A model generated the notes under the pieces. It was not told where the DNA came from. It saw only the letters and a list, made by a program, of their open reading frames with translations, and made no database searches. Below, one piece after another: positions 1 to 6,429 of a stretch of DNA of 10,798 nucleotides. The stretch is from Comamonas sp. lk. Lineage in GTDB: Bacteria; Pseudomonadota; Gammaproteobacteria; Burkholderiales; Burkholderiaceae_C. The DNA lies in the NCBI GenBank assembly GCA_945898105.1, contig CAMDHL010000047.1, positions 1 through 10,798 of the forward strand, given 5' to 3'. The position numbers were made by a program, and so were the translations under genes. Each line of letters starts with the position of its first letter. Within the stretch, counting starts at the first letter, position 1.

Positions 1-184
1 ACAGCCTGGGGGTTTTCACGTCATGTTGATGGAATTAAAGCTGCCTTTGCAAAAAGACACCACTATTCCCCTGACCTTGCGCTTTAAAGACGCTGAGGGC
101 GTGCAAAGCAGTATGGACATCAAGGTGCCGGTGTCCCAAATGGCGCCCGCTGGCGGTACGGCACACCAGCACGGCGAGCACTAA
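1..184 (+). CDS. PCu(A)C copper chaperone, C-terminal end (partial)
   Basis: The window opens inside a reading frame whose codons start at base 2 and which ends with TAA at 182-184. About 60 residues are visible. They begin PGGFHVMLMELK and continue with a beta-rich stretch (PLTLRFKDAEG, MDIKVPVSQM) and a His-rich tail, AHQHGEH. The GG-(F/Y)-HVMLM block followed by L-x(n)-PLTL-F is the C-terminal part of the PCu(A)C family. Its HxM pair supplies copper(I) ligands, and family members deliver copper to the CuA site of cytochrome c oxidase in the periplasm. The extra histidines at the end may add metal-binding capacity, which is inference. The N-terminus, signal peptide and first copper ligands lie outside the window. 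The gene converges on the deaminase gene with only 15 bp between the two stops, and no terminator is evident there. Confidence 0.85.
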   Translation, partial: QPGGFHVMLMELKLPLQKDTTIPLTLRFKDAEGVQSSMDIKVPVSQMAPAGGTAHQHGEH

Positions 185-199
185 TACTGCGGGATGCGC

Positions 200-1243
200 C
201 TAAGCCAACGCTGCCGCAAACACGGCATCCAATTGCGCCCGCCATGGCACTTTGTCCGTTTCGGGCACAAAGCTGGCGTCGATGCTGTTGCGGGCGAGTT
301 GCCAAGCGTCCTGAGCGCTTAGTTGGGGCAAAGCAGCAAACACAGCTTCAAAGTTGGTGAGTAGATAGCCGCCAAAATAGGCCGGGTCGTCCGAGTTGAT
401 GGTGATGCACAAACCTGCGTGCAGCAGCGAGGCTAGGTTGTGCTCTTGCATGGTTTTGAATACACAGAGCTTCACGTTGGACAGCGGGCACACCGTCAGC
501 GGCATATGGCTTGCGGCCAAGCGCTGCACCAACGCCGGGTCTTCGGTGCAGCGCACGCCATGGTCTATGCGCTCCACTTGCAAGACATCGAGCGCGCTTT
601 CTATGTAGGCTGGTGGCCCCTCCTCGCCGGCATGCGCGACGATGCGCAAGCCCAGCGTGCGGCACTTGGCAAATACGCGGGCAAATTTTTCAGGCGGGTT
701 GCCGCGCTCGCCCGAATCCAAGCCGACGCCGATAAAGTGCGCGCGGTAAGGCAAGGCAGCTTCCAAGGTATCGAAAGCGGACTCTTCGGACAAATGCCGC
801 AAGAAGCACAGGATCAGGCTGGCGCTGATGCCATATTGCGCCTTGGCGTCAGCGCAAGCGCGGGATAGTCCTTCGACCACGGCGCCCATGGATACGCCGC
901 GCTCGGTATGGGTTTGTGGGTCAAAAAATAATTCGGCGTGCACGATATGGTCCGCATGCGCCCGTGCGAAGTAGGCCATCGCCATGCGGTAGAAATCGTC
1001 TTCCTCTATAAGTACCGAAGCACCGGCGTAGTACAAATCTAAAAAGCTTTGCAAGTCGGTAAACGCATAGGCTGCGCGCAAAGCTTCCACGCTGGGGTAG
1101 CTCAGCGTAATACCGTTTTTTTCGGCCAATGCAAATATCAACTCCGGCTCTAAAGAGCCTTCGATATGGATGTGCAACTCGGCTTTGGGCATGCGCGCCA
1201 GCAGGGCGGGCAAGTGGTCGCGGGCGATGGCGGCGTAGGTCAT
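200..1243 (-). CDS. add: Adenosine/adenine deaminase family protein, probably adenine deaminase type
   Basis: A 347-residue protein of normal family length with all zinc amidohydrolase landmarks in order: H24 and H26 in AELHIHIEGSLEPE, H204 and the proton-donor E207 in VAHAGEEGP, H228 in RIDHGVRC, and D285/D286 in INSDDPAYFGGY. The family hydrolyses the exocyclic amino group of adenosine or adenine, releasing ammonia in the cytoplasm. The segment GVGLDSGERGNPPEKF (172-187) and the PLSNVKL-CVF region look more like the adenine deaminase (Aah1-like) branch than classical adenosine deaminase; this is from memory of the families. The ATG at 1243 is preceded by an AGAGAG stretch that can serve as ribosome binding site. 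It is the last gene of the six-gene operon, 23 bp after the stop of COG0212 protein A. That context leaves open a related amino-heterocycle, such as an aminopyrimidine, as the true substrate. Confidence 0.9.
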   Translation of the reverse strand: MTYAAIARDHLPALLARMPKAELHIHIEGSLEPELIFALAEKNGITLSYPSVEALRAAYAFTDLQSFLDLYYAGASVLIEEDDFYRMAMAYFARAHADHIVHAELFFDPQTHTERGVSMGAVVEGLSRACADAKAQYGISASLILCFLRHLSEESAFDTLEAALPYRAHFIGVGLDSGERGNPPEKFARVFAKCRTLGLRIVAHAGEEGPPAYIESALDVLQVERIDHGVRCTEDPALVQRLAASHMPLTVCPLSNVKLCVFKTMQEHNLASLLHAGLCITINSDDPAYFGGYLLTNFEAVFAALPQLSAQDAWQLARNSIDASFVPETDKVPWRAQLDAVFAAALA

Positions 1244-1266
1244 GGTGATGTTCTCTCTTCAAGCAA

Positions 1267-2028
1267 TCAGGCTAGCGGCGGCAAACCCGCTTCCATGGCT
1301 TTCAGCTCTTGCAACGGCGGTATGGTGGCCAGCATGTGCGGGTCCAGCATATCCCAGACGATGCCGCAGCGCGGCTTGTGCGGATTTGTCACTTCTATCG
1401 TACGCGTAGGCGTAAATATCGCATCGGCCACGGTGTCAAAAATCTCGGGGTACAAGGTCTCTTGCAGCACCTGGCAGTCGTGCACTAGTGCTGCCGTGGG
1501 CGTTTGCGCGTTGATCACGCCGATGCGGTAAAGCATGCCCCATTCGGCATCAAAAAAGCCATGGCCTTTGCCAAAGCGCACGCCATGCTCATTGATGGCG
1601 CCAGTGCCAGTAATCATGTAGTCCAGGCGCGGCAGCTCAACGCGTATTTGCGCAAGCGTCATATGCCGCCCGTGGCGCTCCATACCGTCCAGCGTCGCTG
1701 CGTACAGCAAGCGGTCTTTGGGGATGGTGGCCGGGTCCAACAGCCAGAAGCCCCGCCGTATGGAATAGGTCGTCATCAAAATACGCTTGCCTTCGCACAG
1801 CGTTCGATAGCGTAACTCTTCAATACAGTTGTCCGGGGTAATGAAGATGCACTCGGACTGCTGGTAGTAGCGGTGCGCCATCAAGCGGTCGGTGGCTGCG
1901 CTGCTGCCCACAAAGTCGGTAATGAATTCGCCGAAATCAAAATGAAAACGACTGTCGGCAAAGGCCACTTCGCGCAGCACTTCAAACACGCGCTCGCGCA
2001 CCGTGTGTTTATGGTCGGTGTGTTCCAT
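1267..2028 (-). CDS. COG0212 / MTHFSD-like protein A (5-formyl-THF cyclo-ligase paralogue)
   Basis: A 253-residue protein of the cyclo-ligase fold that automated pipelines would call 5-formyltetrahydrofolate cyclo-ligase. The phosphate-binding loop reads FGKGHGFFDAEW (152-163) where true cyclo-ligases have a GxGGGYYDR-type loop. It also carries IVHDCQ-like (ALVHDCQVL, 180-188) and TPTRTIEV (206-213) blocks, plus a C-terminal extension, KPRCGIVWDMLDPHMLATIPPL, that matches the N-terminal domain of human MTHFSD and the COG0212 group as I recall them. The N-terminal KxxLR element of true cyclo-ligases is not obvious. COG0212 proteins tested in the literature lacked cyclo-ligase activity and were linked to thiamin metabolism, so the biochemical role is unknown. 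The ATG at 2028 has an AAGAAG ribosome site 5 bases upstream. The gene lies 38 bp after the permease gene and 23 bp before the deaminase gene, so it is almost certainly co-transcribed with both. Confidence 0.88.
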   Translation of the reverse strand: MEHTDHKHTVRERVFEVLREVAFADSRFHFDFGEFITDFVGSSAATDRLMAHRYYQQSECIFITPDNCIEELRYRTLCEGKRILMTTYSIRRGFWLLDPATIPKDRLLYAATLDGMERHGRHMTLAQIRVELPRLDYMITGTGAINEHGVRFGKGHGFFDAEWGMLYRIGVINAQTPTAALVHDCQVLQETLYPEIFDTVADAIFTPTRTIEVTNPHKPRCGIVWDMLDPHMLATIPPLQELKAMEAGLPPLA

Positions 2029-2066
2029 AGGCTTCTTTCATTCAATCAAAAAAGTTGACTGCGCAC

Positions 2067-3641
2067 TTAGGCTGCAGGCGCCATCGCATAGCGTTGGAGC
2101 ACATAGCGCTCCAGCACCACGACCAAGCTGTTGAGCGCTACGGCAATGACAATGGCCACCACCGCTACGCTCCAAATCATTCCGAAATCGAGCACTCCGC
2201 GCGACACATTGAGCAAGTTCCCTATGCCTGTGCCGGTAGCCAGCCACTCTGCAATCATCACGCCCAAAAATGCGCGCGGGGCTGCTAAGCGAGCAGCAGC
2301 GCACAGGTAGGGCAAGGCCCAAGGCAGTGCAATTAGGCGTAACTGCCGCCATCGTCCGGCGCCATACACCCGTACAAAGTCGGTGGCGCTCGTGGGCACC
2401 AGTGCGAGCCCTTGCGCAATCGTGACAAAGGCTGGGAAAAAAGTCACCGAAATAGTCACCACCAAGATGCTGGCCGTACCGCGCCCGAACACTAGCACCA
2501 CCAAAGGCGTCAGCGCTACCAGCGGCATGGACTGGCTGACCAGGGCCACCGGCATCAGGCTGTGGCCTAGCGCTTTATAGACCGTGGTACCCACCGCCAG
2601 TAGCAGCGCTACGGCCAGCCCGGCCAGCATGCCCAGCACGGTGTACGGCAAGGTTTGTGATAACGCATCGATCAGCAGCTCGCGGTTTTCAGCGGCGTTA
2701 TCCACGCTAAACAAATGCTCCAGCACGCCCACTGGTCCGCGCAGCACGATGTCGGACACGCCCAGCAGCGTAAATAGTGCAATCACCCCGTACCACAGCA
2801 CAAAGGGCATGGCCAGCGTACCCAGTCGTATCGCCCAGCGCGTAGCGGCGCTTTCGGTGTCTAGCCCAGCCTGATAGCCCAACGGCGTGCTAGCGCTTTG
2901 GGTGTTGCCGGCAAAGCGCGCGGCGATCAGCCCCGCACAGCCATACGCGATGCCGCTGATCGCGGTAGCCGTAAGGCCAATCCCCCACAAACGCTCCGGA
3001 TTGGCCCGACCCAGCGAACCGATTAAATAGGTGCCCAGCCCGGCATTGCCGCCACTTCCAAACTCGGCCAGCAGCGAGCCCAGCACAGCAGCGGGCGCGG
3101 CTACGCGCAAACCGGCCAGCAGCGTAGGTAAGCCGCTGCGCAAACGGATGCGGCGCAGCACTTGCGCATCATTGCCGCCATAAACGCGCACCAGGTCCAC
3201 CAAGCGTGCGTCTACTTGCGTCAGACCCAACACAGTGGCCACCATGGTCGGGTAGTACAGCGACAGCGCCGCCAGCACCACGCGTGGCGTATCGCCTTGC
3301 AAAGCAATCACCAAAATCGGCACTAGCGCAATGGCCGGCATGGCAAACAAGGTTACGTTCACGCCAGCCATCAAGCGACCCGCCGGGCGCCACCAGGCAA
3401 ACCACATACCCATCAGCACCGCTACCGTGTTGCCGATGACAAAACCGGCAAACGCGGTTTTGAGCGTGCCCCAAATATGTGGCGGGTAGTCGCTCCGGTC
3501 CACCCACCATTGGCGCAGGATACCGCTGGGTGCGGGCAGTGCGCCTTGGCCCACCCATTGCGCTTGCCCCACCACTTCCCATAGCAAAAGCATCAGCAGC
3601 AAGCCGGGCAAAGCAGCGTGGTGGCGTGTCGGCGTGTCCAT
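2067..3641 (-). CDS. ABC transporter permease, fused tandem two-domain form
   Basis: A 524-residue polytopic inner-membrane protein, about twice the usual length of nitrate/sulfonate/THI5-type permeases. It contains two BPD_transp_1 domains. The first has its cytoplasmic EAA-type loop around 150-195 (DLVRVYGG...LPTLLAGLRVAAP...LLAEF). The second has it around 420-466 (DFVRVYGA...LPYLCAAARLAAP...MIAEW). The two loops are clearly related, so the gene arose by duplication and fusion and can form the whole transmembrane pore as one chain. The frame is open back to 3755, but the ATG at 3641 is the likely start: it lies 10 bp after the ATPase stop and is followed directly by a hydrophobic helix (LPGLLLMLLLW). 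Upstream residues would overlap the ATPase gene and look non-native. The protein partners the ATPase and binding protein encoded just upstream. The imported compound is not shown by the sequence; a pyrimidine-like thiamin precursor is inferred from context. Confidence 0.9.
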   Translation of the reverse strand: MDTPTRHHAALPGLLLMLLLWEVVGQAQWVGQGALPAPSGILRQWWVDRSDYPPHIWGTLKTAFAGFVIGNTVAVLMGMWFAWWRPAGRLMAGVNVTLFAMPAIALVPILVIALQGDTPRVVLAALSLYYPTMVATVLGLTQVDARLVDLVRVYGGNDAQVLRRIRLRSGLPTLLAGLRVAAPAAVLGSLLAEFGSGGNAGLGTYLIGSLGRANPERLWGIGLTATAISGIAYGCAGLIAARFAGNTQSASTPLGYQAGLDTESAATRWAIRLGTLAMPFVLWYGVIALFTLLGVSDIVLRGPVGVLEHLFSVDNAAENRELLIDALSQTLPYTVLGMLAGLAVALLLAVGTTVYKALGHSLMPVALVSQSMPLVALTPLVVLVFGRGTASILVVTISVTFFPAFVTIAQGLALVPTSATDFVRVYGAGRWRQLRLIALPWALPYLCAAARLAAPRAFLGVMIAEWLATGTGIGNLLNVSRGVLDFGMIWSVAVVAIVIAVALNSLVVVLERYVLQRYAMAPAA

Positions 3642-3651
3642 ACCGTTTGCG

Positions 3652-4419
3652 CTAAGCCGTGCCGTACAAAATGCCTGCAACGCGCTGCTCCAGTGCGCGA
3701 AATTCAGGGCTGTTAAACAAGTCCACGGTGCGCGGTCTGGCAAAAGGCACTTCAACGATCTGCGCGATGCGCCCGGGCTGGCTTTGCATCACCGCCACAC
3801 GGTCTGCCAAAAACAAAGCCTCGTCAATACCATGCGTGACCAACAGTGTGGTGGTGGGCCGCTCCAGCCAGATGCGTTGTAACTCCAGGTTCATGCTGCG
3901 GCGCAGGATCTGGTCCAGCGCGCCAAAGGGCTCGTCCAGCAATAGCACCTCGGGCTGCGTTACCAGCGCACGCGCTATTGCCACCCGCTGGCGCATACCG
4001 CCTGATAGTTGCGAAGGCAATGCGTTTTCAAAACCTTTCAGGCCCACCAACTCCACCAGACTGCGGATGCGCGACATGTCCACCGGCGCGCCGGTCACTT
4101 CCAGCGGCAAGCGCACGTTGTCTACCACCGAGCGCCAAGGCAGTAGCGCTGCGTCCTGAAACGCAATCCCCAGCGCGCCGCGTTGCTGCAAAGCCAGCGG
4201 GGTCTCGTCGCCGATGCGCACCGTACCGCCATCGGGCTGCTCCAGCCCGGCAGCCAGACGCAGCAAGGTTGACTTACCGCAGCCCGAAGGCCCGATCAGC
4301 GCGGTAAACGAGCCTGCCGGGCAATGCAGAGAAACATTCTCCAGCGCCACCAAAGACGCAGCGCCGGAGACTGCGAACACGCGCCCGACCTGGGCTATGC
4401 GCAGTTCGCTGTTACGCAT
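3652..4419 (-). CDS. ABC transporter ATP-binding protein (nitrate/sulfonate/THI5-importer type)
   Basis: A 255-residue cytoplasmic ATPase with a complete motif set: Walker [10 protein letters not shown] (43-51), Q-loop Q88 in [17 protein letters not shown], signature LSGGM (138-142), Walker [13 protein letters not shown] (158-169) and the switch histidine H196 in [10 protein letters not shown]. The LLPW and DEPFGALD-x(3)-R wording is typical of the SsuB/TauB/ThiZ group that powers uptake with NMT1-type binding proteins. Its ATG shares one base with the TGA of the binding-protein gene (TGATG), so translation is likely coupled. The permease starts 10 bp after its stop. Substrate specificity cannot be read from the ATPase. 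Confidence 0.95.
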   Translation of the reverse strand: MRNSELRIAQVGRVFAVSGAASLVALENVSLHCPAGSFTALIGPSGCGKSTLLRLAAGLEQPDGGTVRIGDETPLALQQRGALGIAFQDAALLPWRSVVDNVRLPLEVTGAPVDMSRIRSLVELVGLKGFENALPSQLSGGMRQRVAIARALVTQPEVLLLDEPFGALDQILRRSMNLELQRIWLERPTTTLLVTHGIDEALFLADRVAVMQSQPGRIAQIVEVPFARPRTVDLFNSPEFRALEQRVAGILYGTA

Positions 4420-5384
4420 CAGATTTCTTTGAGCAAGCTGGTGTCAAAGTGCGACTTGTCGGCCTTCACATTGACCGCGTTGAGTGCCGCAATGCAGTTG
4501 GCAATCGATACATCGCTCATGGCAAAAATGCCACCCGAATTCACCATCAAGGCCTTTTGTGCCTCGTTAAAAAACAACTCGTTTTCCACGGTGCGGCCGG
4601 TGCCTTTGAACCAAGTGTCTTTGAACTTGGGCGGGTAGGCCTTGGTGTCTTTGAAGTTCTCGTCCCAGCCTTTGCGGCTGGCGCGCATAAAGGCCACGAT
4701 GTCTTTGCGGCGGGTCTTCAGCGTCTCTTGGGTTACGACCACGACGTCGTTAAACAGCGGCAGTTTGAAGTCCGCTAGCAGGAAGCTGGTAGCGTCTTTG
4801 CCCATGCTCTTGATGGTGAAAGGTACGTTGGTGGTGAAGTCCAGCGAACCGTCGATCTCGCCTTTAATTAGTGGTGTCGGATCGTAGGCGTAAGGCACGA
4901 TCTTGACTTTGGCTTTATCGATACCGTTGAGCTTGAGCATGGCCTCCACCGTCAGACGGTTGACGGGTGGCACGGCAATGGTTTTGCCGATCAAATCCTG
5001 CGGTGATTTCAAAGGCTTGGAGGCAAGGCTGACGATGCCAACCGGATTTTTTTGGTATTGCGCGCCGATGATGACTAGCGGTGCTTTTTGGTCCGTGATG
5101 GCCTTGATAGCAGTCTCCACCGTGGTCAGGCAGACATCGGCCTTCTTGGACAGCAGCGAGGCCTCGGGGATGACGTCCGGGCCGCCGGACAAATACGTCA
5201 GGTCAATGCCTTCGGCTTTGTAAAAACCTTTGTCCATGGCGATAAAGTAGCCCATGAATTCGGCGTCGTTCACCCATGCCGCTTGCATGGTGAGTTTGGC
5301 AGCACTTTGGCTCCAGGCGCCCATGGGCGCAATAGACGCTAAAGCGGCGGAGGTGGCAAGAAACTGGCGGCGTGAAGCTTTCAT
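4419..5384 (-). CDS. NMT1/THI5-like ABC transporter substrate-binding protein, Tat-exported
   Basis: A 321-residue periplasmic binding protein. The ATG at 5384 is chosen over an upstream in-frame TTG at 5420 because an AAAGGA ribosome site sits 8 bases before it and the protein then begins with a perfect twin-arginine signal, S4-R5-R6-Q7-F8-L9, followed by a hydrophobic stretch and a likely cleavage near GAWSQSA. The mature part opens with [35 protein letters not shown], the signature start of the NMT1/THI5 fold (compare W-x(n)-GxYxAxxKGxYxxxGLDV). It continues with [18 protein letters not shown] and the hinge element LIGKTIAV. Relatives bind formylaminopyrimidine/HMP (ThiY), riboflavin, taurine, alkanesulfonates or nitrate. 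Which one applies here cannot be decided from sequence alone. It is the second gene of the operon, 78 bp after COG0212 protein B. Confidence 0.92.
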   Translation of the reverse strand: MKASRRQFLATSAALASIAPMGAWSQSAAKLTMQAAWVNDAEFMGYFIAMDKGFYKAEGIDLTYLSGGPDVIPEASLLSKKADVCLTTVETAIKAITDQKAPLVIIGAQYQKNPVGIVSLASKPLKSPQDLIGKTIAVPPVNRLTVEAMLKLNGIDKAKVKIVPYAYDPTPLIKGEIDGSLDFTTNVPFTIKSMGKDATSFLLADFKLPLFNDVVVVTQETLKTRRKDIVAFMRASRKGWDENFKDTKAYPPKFKDTWFKGTGRTVENELFFNEAQKALMVNSGGIFAMSDVSIANCIAALNAVNVKADKSHFDTSLLKEI

Positions 5385-5462
5385 GGTGTCATCCTTTGAA
5401 GGTGGAAAGTTAAAAAACAAGGGGCGGGGAAATCGGTAGAAAACAACTTTTAAAAATGCGAT

Positions 5463-6200
5463 TCAGGCTATGCCGATGATGCGCTGCAACTCGGCCAATG
5501 CCGGTATGGCGCGCACCTGTTCGGGCGTGATGTCTTTCCAGTTCAGCCCGCGTGGACGCTGGGTTTCGCGGGCGACTTGCATGCTGCGTGTGGGTGTGCA
5601 TATCCAGTCCACCAAAACATCGTCGGGGCTGGGGTAGAGCTTTTTGTCCAGTACCTGCACATCATGTACCACGGTGACTAGCGGCGTCAGGTTATTCACC
5701 AAACCCATGTCGCTGAAGATGCGCCACTCCAGATCAAAAAAACCATGGCCGCGCCCAAAGCGCACGCCCGACGTAGCCACCGCCGATGCGCCGGTTGCCA
5801 CAAAATCAAAAGCGCCCAAATCTGCCAGAGCGTTGAGCGTGAGCGGCTCGCCAAAATACGCTAGCCCGTCCGGCCACGCGCCATAGAGTTCGTGACCCTT
5901 GGGTACTGCGCCCGGGCGCAGCAGGTAAAAGCCGCTGGCCATGTTGTAGCTGGAAACTACCAGGCTCACACCGCGCGCCAGCAGGCGCTGGCGAAGGCCG
6001 GTCAGGCTGTTGTCCGGCGTGACAAACACATGGCGCGCTGCATCAAAACCGGGCAACGCCCACAGGCGGTCTATGGCGGCATCCGAGCCGGCGAAGTCGG
6101 GGATGAACTCTGAAAAGCGCAAATGAAAACGCGAGTCTGGCAGCGCCACGGCACGCAGGCCGTCCCACAGTTGTTCACGGGCAAAAGCGGAAGCGGCCAA
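5463..6200 (-). CDS. COG0212 / MTHFSD-like protein B (second cyclo-ligase paralogue)
   Basis: A 245-residue protein homologous along its full length to protein A (1267-2028). Shared blocks are DSRFH-x(2)-F-x-EFI-x-DF (22-36), TPDN (61-64), the loop FGRGHGFFDLEW (148-159), VVHDVQVLD (177-185), CTPTRSMQV (201-209) and the tail RPRGLNWKDITPEQVRAIPAL. As in A, the canonical GGGYYDR loop of 5-formyltetrahydrofolate cyclo-ligase is replaced and the MTHFSD-type C-terminal tail is present, so a cyclo-ligase label would be misleading. The chosen start is a TTG at 6200: a strong GAGGA ribosome site lies 6-7 bases upstream and no better ATG exists nearby. It is the first gene of the operon, roughly 94 nt downstream of the predicted transcription start. 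Its function is unknown; a role in thiamin or pyrimidine salvage is inferred from the family and neighbours. Confidence 0.87.
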   Translation of the reverse strand: MAASAFAREQLWDGLRAVALPDSRFHLRFSEFIPDFAGSDAAIDRLWALPGFDAARHVFVTPDNSLTGLRQRLLARGVSLVVSSYNMASGFYLLRPGAVPKGHELYGAWPDGLAYFGEPLTLNALADLGAFDFVATGASAVATSGVRFGRGHGFFDLEWRIFSDMGLVNNLTPLVTVVHDVQVLDKKLYPSPDDVLVDWICTPTRSMQVARETQRPRGLNWKDITPEQVRAIPALAELQRIIGIA

Positions 6201-6280
6201 TCGGTTTCCTCGTGCGCGGGTTTGACAAATCCAAGGCGTGCGTCCCGGCTTTTTAACGACGCACCATAGCGCCTCGAAGC

Positions 6281-6296
6281 TGGAACTTTTGTTTCA
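6281..6296. promoter_or_regulatory. Putative RpiR operator, site 1
   Basis: The 16-bp sequence TGGAACTTTTGTTTCA is an imperfect dyad, TGGAAC-N4-GTTTCA, with 5 of 6 symmetric positions. It has the same form as the second site centred exactly 32 bp away, about three helical turns. It covers the predicted start of transcription of the minus-strand operon. The pattern suits a dimeric HTH repressor, and the adjacent RpiR-family gene is the obvious candidate. Binding by that protein is inference. Confidence 0.5.
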
Positions 6297-6300
6297 GATA

Positions 6301-6329
6301 ATCATAGTATCATGGAATGATTGTTTCAA
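6301..6329 (-). promoter_or_regulatory. Sigma-70-like promoter of the six-gene operon
   Basis: Read on the minus strand, TTGAAA (6329-6324) and TATGAT (6306-6301) are each 5/6 matches to the -35 and -10 consensus and are separated by the ideal 17 bp. Transcription would begin near 6294 and give a leader of about 94 nt before the TTG start of COG0212 protein B. The leader contains no recognisable TPP-riboswitch core. Confidence 0.6.
6313..6328. promoter_or_regulatory. Putative RpiR operator, site 2
   Basis: The sequence TGGAATGATTGTTTCA repeats the site-1 pattern TGGAA(C/T)-N4-GTTTCA. It overlaps most of the -35 hexamer and the spacer of the predicted operon promoter, so occupancy would be expected to block RNA polymerase. 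Together the two sites make a plausible cooperative repression module, possibly also controlling the divergent regulator gene. This rests on sequence pattern only. Confidence 0.5.
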
Positions 6330-6429
6330 CTACCGCCTTTTGGCCCATGTCCAAGCGCATGCATTTTCGGGTCAGACTAACCGTTTTTCCTGTTGGCGGT
6401 GGCCCGGTCCGTCTTGCGATACTGCGGCT

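Noticed and set aside
440..868. Open frame of 142 codons on the plus strand
   Set aside because: It lies fully antisense to the deaminase gene, has no recognisable domain and no ribosome site; it is a codon-bias shadow in GC-rich DNA.
6238..6429. N-terminal extension of the RpiR regulator back to 6238
   Set aside because: It would run through the operon promoter and both dyads and adds 64 residues unlike any RpiR N-terminus; ATG at 6430 fits the family.
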